53,168 nucleotides of DNA from Pseudobutyrivibrio sp. 49. GTDB taxonomy: Bacteria > Bacillota > Clostridia > Lachnospirales > Lachnospiraceae. Both the position numbers and the translations under genes were made by a program. The DNA lies in contig NZ_FNDP01000020.1 in assembly GCF_900100545.1 (NCBI RefSeq), positions 1 to 53,168 of the forward strand. Direction: 5' to 3'. Under the pieces are notes generated by a model. That model worked only from the letters and a program-made list of their open reading frames with translations. It was not told the DNA's origin and did not search any database. Positions 17,807 through 25,495 of this stretch are shown one piece after another. Position 1 is the stretch's first letter; the number at the start of each line of letters is the position of its first letter.

Positions 17807-18090
17807 TTCAAATTTAGAAGCCGGCCATCAGATATTTCAAAATGTTCTGTTTTCTCTTCCTCTAATTCCTGTTCCTCCAATTTTAATTCTTCAATAACAT
17901 CTTCCTCTGAAGCCTCCATATCAGGCTTGTCCTGTTCTTCATTGGATTCTTCTTCTTCTGCTTCAAAACTAAATAAATCTGTTCCGTCAGCATAACTTGT
18001 TTGCGATGCAAAAACTGTCATCGCCTGGATTTCAAAAAACATAGCGGCGCAAAGAGCCAATGCTATACATTTTTTATACCTTTCCCTCAT
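17788..18090 (-). pseudogene. 5' remnant of a third BspA-like LRR gene
   Basis: A 100-codon frame with intact ribosome site (AGGGAGG) and signal peptide (MRERYKKCIALALCAAMFF, cut near VFAS), then the acidic linker and the opening of an LRR module (HFEISDGRLLNL), matching the start of the two neighbouring LRR proteins. It then runs out of homology at about 17810, enters the pepF remnant in another frame and stops at 17788. It could still be translated and exported as a short acidic peptide, but the architecture is that of a gene truncated by deletion. Confidence 0.8.
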
Positions 18091-18248
18091 ATTTTCCTCC
18101 CTAGCTTAAAATTATTTATAGATGTAACTTTAATAGTAAGATATGATATTTAGCAAGCTTCAGGTATGTTGCTCTACTAAAAATGTTATTTGTCATTTAT
18201 TATACGTCTATTAAAAATAATGTGTACGAAAACTTAAGAAAACAAAAA

Positions 18249-18276
18249 AGACCAGATGAAACACCTCATCTGGTCT
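18249..18276 (-). terminator. Terminator of the GT-C gene
   Basis: A perfect 11-bp stem AGACCAGATGA/TCATCTGGTCT with a 6-base loop, followed by TTTTTTGTTTTC on the minus strand, 22 bases past the stop at 18299. Confidence 0.9.
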
Positions 18277-18298
18277 AAGGACACCCTAGATAGCCGTT

Positions 18299-19783
18299 TT
18301 ATTCCATAAAATAATAATATAAATTCGAATATGTACTATAAGAATCTCCTACATAATCTGCTATCTCATCTAAATGACCACCTGTTGTGGCCAAAACATA
18401 TTCTCCAGGAATTTCTTTTAATATATCTATATTTTCGTTATTAACGAACATATATGATTCAACATTTTGAAGGGGTACATAGAAATAAATTGCTTCCCAG
18501 TTGTCATTGATATATACCACACATGTTTTATCCTTTAACCGGTCAAAAACCTCAACTCTTTCACTGGAATAATAATCTTTTGGCACATAAAAATCTCTGG
18601 TAATGAAGTTAGCCAGATTAGTTGCTAAAACAAAAACTATTATTAAACAGCTTACATTAATTTTCTTAATATACTTTCCAAGCAAATTTGCTAAAAATGT
18701 AAATCCGACAATGTAGTATATGAAAATTACAGGCATCACATATCTAAAGTCATTATATGGTGCTATTTTAACAACAACCAACAAATACAAGCAAGCAGTG
18801 ATAATCAATGCCACTTTATAATTGAATCTGAACTGCTTTTTTACTATACGAATAATCGCCAGGACTATAACAAAGGCCATAACTCCCCATGTGAATGCCA
18901 TCGATGTCTCACTGCATATTGTCTCAAGCATAACCAATACTTTACTAAATAGACCCCCTACAGAAAATGCAGCCTGTATAGCCTCTTTACCCCTATAACC
19001 TCTAAACAAATGACCTGCTATATGATACCAACATAACATATAGATTATCCCACCAATAGCTGCCACTATAATACATTTCTTAAACTCTTTAAATCGCTTT
19101 TCAAAAATAAGATGAAGAGCAAACATAGCACAGGCAAAAAATGTATAAATGAGGAAATAATAATGGGTCAGCATTCCCAATATTATTATTGCAGAAAAAC
19201 TAACATAGAATCTGCGATCTAGTACTTTTCCCCAATAATGTTTCAGCAGGTATGCAAGCAATATTGAAAACATAGTAAACATTGCATACATTCTTATGAA
19301 AATTATGGTATCAAAAAAAGCCACTGAAGTAGAATATAACAAAATGATGCCTATTGATTGTGCTACATCACTTGTAATTTCCTTCGCCAGTTTGTACAGC
19401 ATTATTATGATAATAATCATCGCAATAAGATTTACCGTGATTCCATACCACATATTAAATGTATCTGGAAAAAGCGAAGAAATGGTATGAACAAACACAT
19501 AATATAAAGGTGGATGCACATCATCAGACTGATTGGCCCAAACATTTACATAATTAAATCGTCCACCTGATTTAACCTGTAAAAAATCATCATAAACTTC
19601 CATCCCATAATATTTCTTACCATATTCATACGACGGCATTATTCCACCTACATGATTGGCTAAACCAAATGTCCATACCTCATCAACCATGTAATCAGTT
19701 TTTCTTGCGCCAAAAAATACTGAGCATAATAGTAAAAATACTATAACCACTCCCAGTATAATTTTTTCTTTACGTGCTATCAA
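18299..19783 (-). CDS. GT-C family membrane glycosyltransferase (ArnT/PMT-like)
   Basis: A polytopic membrane protein of 494 residues with about 10-12 hydrophobic segments. After the first segment comes the acidic loop motif MVDEVW, and later VHPPLYYVFVH. Both fit GT-C enzymes that use lipid-linked sugars on the outer face of the membrane. The C-terminal 90 residues are a soluble domain. The start is taken as TTG at 19783 because GGGAGG lies exactly 7 bases upstream; the in-frame ATG 27 bases earlier has no ribosome site and the real site lies inside that reading. It follows pepF by 43 bases with no terminator between, so co-transcription is likely. Donor and acceptor are unknown. Confidence 0.8.
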   Translation of the reverse strand: MIARKEKIILGVVIVFLLLCSVFFGARKTDYMVDEVWTFGLANHVGGIMPSYEYGKKYYGMEVYDDFLQVKSGGRFNYVNVWANQSDDVHPPLYYVFVHTISSLFPDTFNMWYGITVNLIAMIIIIIMLYKLAKEITSDVAQSIGIILLYSTSVAFFDTIIFIRMYAMFTMFSILLAYLLKHYWGKVLDRRFYVSFSAIIILGMLTHYYFLIYTFFACAMFALHLIFEKRFKEFKKCIIVAAIGGIIYMLCWYHIAGHLFRGYRGKEAIQAAFSVGGLFSKVLVMLETICSETSMAFTWGVMAFVIVLAIIRIVKKQFRFNYKVALIITACLYLLVVVKIAPYNDFRYVMPVIFIYYIVGFTFLANLLGKYIKKINVSCLIIVFVLATNLANFITRDFYVPKDYYSSERVEVFDRLKDKTCVVYINDNWEAIYFYVPLQNVESYMFVNNENIDILKEIPGEYVLATTGGHLDEIADYVGDSYSTYSNLYYYFME

Positions 19784-19826
19784 ATTACATTCCTCCCAGT
19801 CAGCAACCATTAACTGTAAGTAACGA

Positions 19827-21623
19827 CTATACTAACTCTTCAAGTTCTTTAATAATCTCTCCCATCTTAGCAAGAGCTGCCTCGATTGGAGCTGGTGTTG
19901 TAAGGTCTACGCCTGCAATCTTAAGAAGCTCAACTGGTGCGTCTGTACATCCGCTTGAAAGGAACTTCTTGTAGCGTGCTACTGCTGGCTCGCCCTCCTT
20001 TAAAATCATGTCTGCAATTGCTACCGCTGCGCAGAAGCTTGTTGCATACTGATATACATAGAAGTTGTAGTAGAAGTGTGGAATACGTGCCCACTCATAT
20101 GCGATTTCATCATCAGAAATCATATCTGGACCGTAGTACTTCTCGTTAATTTCCTTATAAAGCTTGCAGAGATTCTCAGCATTGAGGTTCTCGCCAGCCT
20201 CTACCATCTCATTTGTAGTCTTCTCGAACTCAGCAAACTGTGTCTGACGGAATACTGTACCCTTGAAGCTATCGAGATAATGATTAAGAAGATAAGCCTT
20301 CTCCTTCTTATCTGTACAGTTCTTAAGAAGGTACTCTAAAAGAAGAATCTCATTACATGTAGAAGCTACCTCAGCAACGAAAATCTTGTAGTTTGCATAG
20401 ATGTATGGCTGTGTCTTGTTTGAGAAATAGCTGTGCATTGAGTGACCCATCTCATGAGCTGTTGTAAACATATCATCAAATGTATCTGTGTAGTTAAGAA
20501 GCATATATGGGTGAACGCCATAAGCTGTAGCAGAATATGCACCGCCGCGCTTGCCCTTATTCTCATAAACATCAATCCAACGATTTGCAAAGCCTTCCTT
20601 AAGGAGTGCTACATAATCATCTCCAAGTACTGCAAGAGCCTCGCAGATAGTCTTCTGTGCTTCCTCATACTTAACAGTCTTTGCTGCATCTGGAATCATT
20701 GATGTGTAGATATCATACATGTGAAGCTCGTCCACACCAAGGCACTTCTTACGAAGTGAAACATATGCGTGAAGCTTATCAAGGTTAGCATTTACAGTCT
20801 TAACAAGATTATCGTATACCTGTGGGCTAACATTGTTTTCATCAACAGCAGCCTCGAGGTTTGAGCTGTAGTTGCGAACACGTGAATTAAAGATATGCTG
20901 CTTAACCTCGCCGTTGTAGATAGCAGCCATAGTATTTAAGTACTTCTTGTATACGCCGTAATATGTCTTGAAAGCATCCTCACGAACACGTCTGTCAGCT
21001 GACATAAGCATTGGAACGAAACGTCCATCTGTAAGAACTACCTCTTCGCCCTTCTCATCCTTGATAGCTGGGAATGTCATATCAACATTCTTAAAGGCAC
21101 TATAAACTTCTGATGGTGTGTTGCCCATTTCCTGAGTCATGGCTACAACCTTCTCCATCTCAGCTGATAGAGTGTGATTCTTCAATCTCTGGATTTCTTT
21201 AATCTCGATTCTATAAAGCTCAAGCTCTGGCTTTTCTGAGATAAACTTCTCAATCTTCTCTGCATCACAAGCAAGAATCTCTGGTGATACAAATGAAGTT
21301 GATGCTCCAATCTTTGCATAAAGACCGAACATTCTCTGTGACATAGACTGATGCTCAGTATTTCCCTGATCCTGATCGAAAATACGCTCAGCATAATTAA
21401 ATGCAAGATCAAACTTCTCACCAATGATTGCATCTATATCAAGTACTGCAAGAAGGTTTTCTGCACTGTCACAAACCTTACCCTCAAACTTTGCAATCTC
21501 AGCAAGCTTATCCTCAATAAATTTGATATCTGCTTCCCAAGCTGCAGTGTCTGCATACATTGCGCTAAGGTCCCAAGTATCCTCTACACGGACCTGATCA
21601 CGACTTACTAATTCCTTTGCCAT
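19827..21623 (-). CDS. pepF: Oligoendopeptidase F
   Basis: A 598-residue cytoplasmic zinc metallopeptidase (M3 family) that cleaves oligopeptides. The zinc site is HEMGH at residues 390-394 with the third ligand Glu418 in FVAEVAS. Full length for PepF, ending GEIIKELEELV. The ATG at 21623 is used because AGGAG lies 7 bases upstream; the longer frame adds 17 unsupported residues. Codon use is that of a highly expressed gene. A diverged second copy survives only as a 3' remnant 2 kb away (17630-17806). Confidence 0.96.
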   Translation of the reverse strand: MAKELVSRDQVRVEDTWDLSAMYADTAAWEADIKFIEDKLAEIAKFEGKVCDSAENLLAVLDIDAIIGEKFDLAFNYAERIFDQDQGNTEHQSMSQRMFGLYAKIGASTSFVSPEILACDAEKIEKFISEKPELELYRIEIKEIQRLKNHTLSAEMEKVVAMTQEMGNTPSEVYSAFKNVDMTFPAIKDEKGEEVVLTDGRFVPMLMSADRRVREDAFKTYYGVYKKYLNTMAAIYNGEVKQHIFNSRVRNYSSNLEAAVDENNVSPQVYDNLVKTVNANLDKLHAYVSLRKKCLGVDELHMYDIYTSMIPDAAKTVKYEEAQKTICEALAVLGDDYVALLKEGFANRWIDVYENKGKRGGAYSATAYGVHPYMLLNYTDTFDDMFTTAHEMGHSMHSYFSNKTQPYIYANYKIFVAEVASTCNEILLLEYLLKNCTDKKEKAYLLNHYLDSFKGTVFRQTQFAEFEKTTNEMVEAGENLNAENLCKLYKEINEKYYGPDMISDDEIAYEWARIPHFYYNFYVYQYATSFCAAVAIADMILKEGEPAVARYKKFLSSGCTDAPVELLKIAGVDLTTPAPIEAALAKMGEIIKELEELV

Positions 21624-21753
21624 AATAATTCTCCTATCTATAGTCTTGCTGAGAGATATTTTAACACATTTCAAAATTTCTACACCATTTTTTCAAAAAT
21701 ACATTGTATGCTATCAGTAACGTAATAAATGTCGGTTCAAAAAGGAGTCGTTT

Positions 21754-22119
21754 ATGGCAGATAGCAGAGCAGATCTTATCAAGGGACTCAATCAGGCAAT
21801 GAATGGTAGCAAGGAAGATGAACTTGGTCGTCAGTTCTTTGCAGATACCAACACCTTGAAAACTGGTGCCGCAGGTGGAAATGTAGAGGTAAGTGTATTA
21901 GTTTCCAAAGAAGAATTTGCAAGAATAGCCAGCGGTGTTGTGAAATATCATGTTACTGACCGTCGAGGAATTGAAGATGGAAATGATATTATTTTTAATG
22001 AAGTGGAAGCTGACGGATTTACACAAACTGGGCACAAGCTGACAAAGCGAGTTACTAATGTGCAATCATACCTTCAGATTAAAGGCTTGAAAGATGGATT
22101 TAGCATTGTAGCTTTCTAA
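21754..22119 (+). CDS. Small ASCH/DUF3850-like protein
   Basis: A 121-residue protein with AAGGAG 7 bases before the ATG. The first 45 residues are polar. From about residue 48 the pattern (VSKEEFARIASGVVKYHVTD, then GNDIIFNEVEADGF and LKDGFSIVAF) resembles the ASCH/DUF3850 beta-barrel, a PUA-like RNA-binding fold. That is a weak pattern match, not a firm identification. It is a single-gene unit divergent from pepF and convergent with the SPFH gene. Confidence 0.6.
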   Translation: MADSRADLIKGLNQAMNGSKEDELGRQFFADTNTLKTGAAGGNVEVSVLVSKEEFARIASGVVKYHVTDRRGIEDGNDIIFNEVEADGFTQTGHKLTKRVTNVQSYLQIKGLKDGFSIVAF

Positions 22120-22166
22120 AAACTGAATAGTAAACTGCGTACTTTTTGTACGCTGATATAATAAAA

Positions 22167-22206
22167 GAGAACCGCTACCGGCCAGTTTAGCCGGAACGCG
22201 GTTCTC
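22167..22206. terminator. Bidirectional terminator between convergent genes
   Basis: A strong two-part stem, GAGAACCGC/GCGGTTCTC with inner CCGGC/GCCGG. It is followed by AATTTTTAT on the plus strand and TTTTATTAT on the minus strand. It serves both the gene ending at 22119 and the SPFH gene ending at 22223. Confidence 0.9.
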
Positions 22207-22222
22207 AATTTTTATCCGCTGG

Positions 22223-23221
22223 TTACATCTCTTCTACGAGCTGACGTGTAGTCACTCCCTTGTCTGCATCGCTGCAGCATGGGTCTTCCTTTTTAGGTGC
22301 ATCATTCTTTGGAGCTGACTTGTCGATTGGTGTGCTCTCACCGAATCCAAGCATTTCTGTCTTGAATGTAAGATCAGCAGCAGCACTTGCTAAGTCTGTA
22401 GGAACTACAATCTTTGTAGCTCTTCCATCACCCATCTTCTCAAGAGCTTCGAGCTTCTTAATAAGAAGAACTCTCTCGTCCATATTTGCAGACTTGAGCA
22501 TTTCAATACCACGAGCCTCAGCCTCATATACAAGGCGGATAGACTCAGCCTGACCTGTTGCACGAGCAATCTGTGCATCTCTTTCAGCCTCAGCCTTAAG
22601 AACGAGAGCCTGCTTATCACCTTCTGCTCTTGTGATAGAAGCTTGCTTGTGACCTTCTGCCTCAAGAAGAGTCTCACGACGATCACGCTCAGCCTTCATC
22701 TGCTTCTCCATTGAACGCTGAATCTCTTCTGGTGGAATGATGTTCTTAAGCTCTACACGTCCTACCTTGATACCCCAAGGATCAGTAGCCTCATCAAGGA
22801 TCACACGCATCTTTGAGTTGATGTTGTCTCTTGATGTAAGTGTCTGGTCAAGCTCGAGCTCACCAACAAGGTTACGCAAGGTTGTAGCTGTAAGATTTTC
22901 AAGAGCAAGGATTGGACGCTCTGCACCATAGGCGTAAAGCTTTGGATCCTGTACCTTGAAATAAACTACAGTGTCGATTTTCATAATAACATTATCCTTT
23001 GTGATAACGTCCTGTGGTGGGAAATCTGCCACCTGCTCCTTCAAAGAAACCTTCTTTGAAACTCTCTGAAGGAATGGAATCATCACATGGATACCTGCCT
23101 GCCATGTTGCATGGTACTTACCAAGGAACTCGATTACATATACATAACCCTGTGGTACGATACGAATTCCAAAGGCAATAGCCACTAAAATTACTACTAG
23201 TATAAAGATTAAAACTGGCAT
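22223..23221 (-). CDS. SPFH-domain (stomatin/QmcA-like) membrane protein
   Basis: A 332-residue protein that scaffolds membrane microdomains. One N-terminal membrane segment (VLIFILVVILVAIAFG) is followed by the SPFH domain (about residues 25-190, with VPQGYVYVIEFLGKYHATW), then the Glu/Ala/Arg coiled-coil segment RAEGDKQALVLKAEAERDAQ. A Lys/Asp-rich tail includes a CC pair (PCCSD). The ATG at 23221 is used because AAGGAGG lies 7 bases upstream; the longer frame adds 13 unsupported residues. An NfeD partner is often adjacent in other genomes but is absent here. Confidence 0.92.
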   Translation of the reverse strand: MPVLIFILVVILVAIAFGIRIVPQGYVYVIEFLGKYHATWQAGIHVMIPFLQRVSKKVSLKEQVADFPPQDVITKDNVIMKIDTVVYFKVQDPKLYAYGAERPILALENLTATTLRNLVGELELDQTLTSRDNINSKMRVILDEATDPWGIKVGRVELKNIIPPEEIQRSMEKQMKAERDRRETLLEAEGHKQASITRAEGDKQALVLKAEAERDAQIARATGQAESIRLVYEAEARGIEMLKSANMDERVLLIKKLEALEKMGDGRATKIVVPTDLASAAADLTFKTEMLGFGESTPIDKSAPKNDAPKKEDPCCSDADKGVTTRQLVEEM

Positions 23222-23282
23222 AACAAAACCTCCTTTTTGGTTGAGAATAATTACTCTCATTTGCTAATTAGTATAATAAAAG

Positions 23283-23315
23283 AAGGAGCATATTTCCACT
23301 CAGAAATTGCTCCTT
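23283..23315 (-). terminator. Terminator after the 115-residue membrane protein
   Basis: Minus-strand AAGGAGC, an interrupted ATTTC/GAAAT extension and GCTCCTT are followed by CTTTTATTAT. It separates the XRE/membrane pair from the SPFH gene. Confidence 0.75.
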
Positions 23316-23362
23316 TAGATTTTTTAAGACCTACATCTATCATAAAGATAAGGCTTTAATAT

Positions 23363-23710
23363 TTACTCTGCTTCTAATTCTGCCTTTTTCTTCATTTCGT
23401 CCTTGTAATAGAAAAATGCAAGTACTTCTATGATGCACTGAATACCTAATAAAAGAATAATAAACAATCTAATTTGTGAAATAGTAATAGTGGTTTTTTC
23501 TCCGATAAATGAAGCTACTAATCCCCACACAATAATCATGTACCACAGTACATGAGATGAAGCTGCCTTTGCCTTTGTTAATAAGACCTTGATTTCCTCA
23601 TTTTGATTTGCTTTATATTTCACTCCAACGTAAATCATCCAAATTGCCCATACTAAAACAAAAACTCCACCTACTACTCCCATTGTTGCTAACATTTTCT
23701 GACTCATCAT
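23363..23710 (-). CDS. Small three-segment membrane protein
   Basis: 115 residues with hydrophobic segments at about 8-28, 53-70 and 78-100 and a charged Lys/Glu C-terminus. No family recognised. AGGAGG lies 9 bases before the first of two adjacent ATG codons. It follows the XRE-type regulator by 29 bases and probably shares its transcript. In Firmicutes, XRE regulators with membrane tails are often paired with small membrane proteins, which suggests a linked function but does not define it. Confidence 0.75.
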   Translation of the reverse strand: MMSQKMLATMGVVGGVFVLVWAIWMIYVGVKYKANQNEEIKVLLTKAKAASSHVLWYMIIVWGLVASFIGEKTTITISQIRLFIILLLGIQCIIEVLAFFYYKDEMKKKAELEAE

Positions 23711-23739
23711 AATAATTATCCTCCTAAAATTTTTATTTT

Positions 23740-24330
23740 TTATAAACCAAAAACATTTTTACTAATATAAACTATGGTAAAACTTAATATTCCTGAAATT
23801 AATCCGGCAAATATCATAACTGTCGTTACTTGATATGGACGCTTGCCAATTTCCTGCTGCTTGCATTTCTCATCTAGACTGTTGCCATTCATAAATGTCA
23901 CTATTTCCTTATAGGTAACCAGGTCATTTTCTTTTTCAATGATATTCAGCTTTATTGAAAAATATAATTCCAAAATAGCTAGAATACCTTCTGGGATTAA
24001 TGACCACATACCAATAAGAAGATATAGCGGACCAAAGGATACAATCAAGATTCCTAGGCATGCCAGCATCATTTTTCCGTAAAACTTCATTTGTTTTACA
24101 TCTTGATCATTAATAATCTCTTGCATTTGTTCTACATCTCCTTTGACTAGTTGATCTAGAGAAATCTCAAAAAGATTACTTAGTAAAAGAATGCTTTGGA
24201 TATCTGGATAGCTTTTTTCATTTTCCCAATTAGAAATTGTTTGTCTAGATACGAACATCTTCTCTGCAAGCTCATCCTGATTCCAATTGTGTAAGCTTCT
24301 TAAATCCTTTATTCTTTTTCCAAGTTCCAT
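23740..24330 (-). CDS. XRE-family regulator with C-terminal membrane segments
   Basis: 196 residues. An HTH_3 domain (residues 1-65, with LGKRIKDLRSLHNWNQDELA and VSRQTISNWENEKSYPD) is followed by a linker and three or four hydrophobic segments (about 88-125 and 170-195). It is a membrane-bound one-component regulator. The ATG at 24330 is chosen because AAGGAG lies 7 bases upstream; the longer frame adds 11 residues without support. It is first in a two-gene unit with the 115-residue membrane protein. Repeated TTTTACAT/ATGTAAAA boxes upstream could be its own operator. Confidence 0.85.
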   Translation of the reverse strand: MELGKRIKDLRSLHNWNQDELAEKMFVSRQTISNWENEKSYPDIQSILLLSNLFEISLDQLVKGDVEQMQEIINDQDVKQMKFYGKMMLACLGILIVSFGPLYLLIGMWSLIPEGILAILELYFSIKLNIIEKENDLVTYKEIVTFMNGNSLDEKCKQQEIGKRPYQVTTVMIFAGLISGILSFTIVYISKNVFGL

Positions 24331-24388
24331 TTGCTTTCTCCTTGTTGACTCAATACTACTCAAAGTGACATGCTTATGCCATCAAAAG

Positions 24389-24432
24389 GCTTTTACATTC
24401 CCCTAAAATAGGGATGTAAAAAGCTTTTTACA
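24389..24432. promoter_or_regulatory. Inverted and direct TTTTACAT boxes upstream of the XRE gene
   Basis: GCTTTTACATTCCC and GGGATGTAAAAAGC form an interrupted palindrome (24389-24424), and a third box TTTTTACAT follows at once (24424-24432). The cluster lies 60-100 bases upstream of the XRE start. It may be an operator for autoregulation or part of a hairpin; no T-tract follows on the minus strand. Confidence 0.45.
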
Positions 24433-24519
24433 TGTCTTTTTTGCCCCAATTTACTAGGCGTGACGACCTTTTTTATTGTACATGATTACGGCATGAAAAT
24501 AAATAAAACAGTACAAAAA

Positions 24520-24540
24520 AACTCCCCATTTCGGGGAGTT
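24520..24540 (-). terminator. Terminator of ribU
   Basis: Minus-strand AACTCCCC, a short loop and GGGGAGTT are followed by seven T, 20 bases past the ribU stop. Confidence 0.9.
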
Positions 24541-24559
24541 TCAAAGATGTTTTACATTC

Positions 24560-25195
24560 TTAATTGTTACCTTTTAAGAGTGGTCGAAGTGGCTGATAAA
24601 TAAGCACTGTAATGATTGCTGAAATCATTCCCTTTACAAAAGTGAATGGTACGTTGAACATGAGCAGGCATTTTTCGATTGAATCAATCTTTGCAAATGG
24701 TGCTACAGCCTGATAAGCCTCTACGATAACTTCCTTTGGCATGAAGTTGTAATATACCGGATATACGATATAAAGGTTTGATGGAAAGCTGATGGCTGCC
24801 ATAATAATTGCACCTACAACTGCACCAAGGATTGCATTTTTCTTTGTCTTCTTATGATGATAGATAAGACCTGCTGGAAGTACAAAGCCTACGCCAAGAA
24901 TGAAGTTTGAAAGCTCGCCAACGCCACCAGTTGTAGTCATAAGAAGATGTAGAAGATTTTTAATCAAGCAAACAATAACACCATAAACTGGTCCCAATGC
25001 AAAGGATGCCATAAGAGCTGGAAGCTCTGAAACATCAAGCTTGATAAAGCTTGGCATGATTGGCACTGCTGTGTCTAAAAACATAAGGACGAATGCAATA
25101 GCTGAAAGCATTGCTGTCACTGTCATGCTTCTTACGTTAACCTTTTTCACTGTTCTTGTCTCCACATTTGTTCCTGTAAAATTTGTTGTATCCAT
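24560..25195 (-). CDS. ribU: Riboflavin ECF transporter substrate-binding subunit RibU
   Basis: A 211-residue integral membrane S-component that binds riboflavin and works with the shared ECF energy-coupling module, which is not in this window. Five or six hydrophobic segments run from about residue 25 to the end, with an S-component pattern at FIKLDVSELPALMASFALGP and a GGVGELSNF loop. The assignment is fixed by the FMN riboswitch directly upstream. The ATG at 25195 is used because AAGGAGG lies 7 bases upstream; the longer frame adds eight residues read through that site. Confidence 0.95.
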   Translation of the reverse strand: MDTTNFTGTNVETRTVKKVNVRSMTVTAMLSAIAFVLMFLDTAVPIMPSFIKLDVSELPALMASFALGPVYGVIVCLIKNLLHLLMTTTGGVGELSNFILGVGFVLPAGLIYHHKKTKKNAILGAVVGAIIMAAISFPSNLYIVYPVYYNFMPKEVIVEAYQAVAPFAKIDSIEKCLLMFNVPFTFVKGMISAIITVLIYQPLRPLLKGNN

Positions 25196-25253
25196 TTTTG
25201 AACCTCCTTGAAAATACATTTATTTAACTAGGAAGTCTTCTGTATAAAAAGAA

Positions 25254-25276
25254 AGCCCTGAGATAAACTCAGGGCT
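25254..25276 (-). terminator. Expression-platform terminator of the FMN riboswitch
   Basis: Minus-strand AGCCCTGAG, a 5-base loop and CTCAGGGCT are followed by TTCTTTTT, between the aptamer and the ribU ribosome site. It should form when FMN is bound. Confidence 0.9.
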
Positions 25277-25300
25277 GTACGTACACAAATAAAACTTTGC

Positions 25301-25428
25301 ACATCTTCTTCCATCCAGACTATACTGTCGGTACTGGAATCACACCAGTTCAGTCTCATTAAAGACTCGCGGACTATACCGCCGGTCAGGAATTGAAAGC
25401 CTACGCTTTCGCACCTTGCCCTAAAGAT
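25301..25428 (-). promoter_or_regulatory. FMN (RFN) riboswitch
   Basis: The minus strand holds the conserved RFN blocks in order: AGGGCAAGGTG, ATTCCTGACCGGCGGTA, GTCCGCGA, CTGGTGTGATTCCAG, ACCGACAGTATAGTCTGGAT, then GGAAGAAGAT closing the P1 helix. It controls ribU by transcription termination through the hairpin at 25254-25276, so uptake is shut off when FMN is plentiful. Confidence 0.97.
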
Positions 25429-25451
25429 TTCCTATTTATTTAACTATTGCA

Positions 25452-25480
25452 ACTATACTACACCTTAAAAAACTAATCAA
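25452..25480 (-). promoter_or_regulatory. Promoter of the ribU transcript
   Basis: TTGATT (25475-25480), 17-base spacer, TATAGT (25452-25457) on the minus strand, 25 bases ahead of the riboswitch. It lies directly after the stop codon of the DHH gene at 25496. Confidence 0.75.
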
Positions 25481-25495
25481 GTACAATTGAGTATT

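Noticed and set aside
18091-18248. A further LRR gene fragment or small gene in the gap before the GT-C gene
   Set aside because: The gap is AT-rich with no ribosome site or frame resembling LRR sequence; it probably holds only the promoter of the 100-codon remnant.
22120-22222. A third copy of the long structured element
   Set aside because: The hairpin at 22167-22206 is two-part but shares none of the conserved blocks (CTGTTAC, CCGCTC, TCGCT); it is an ordinary bidirectional terminator.
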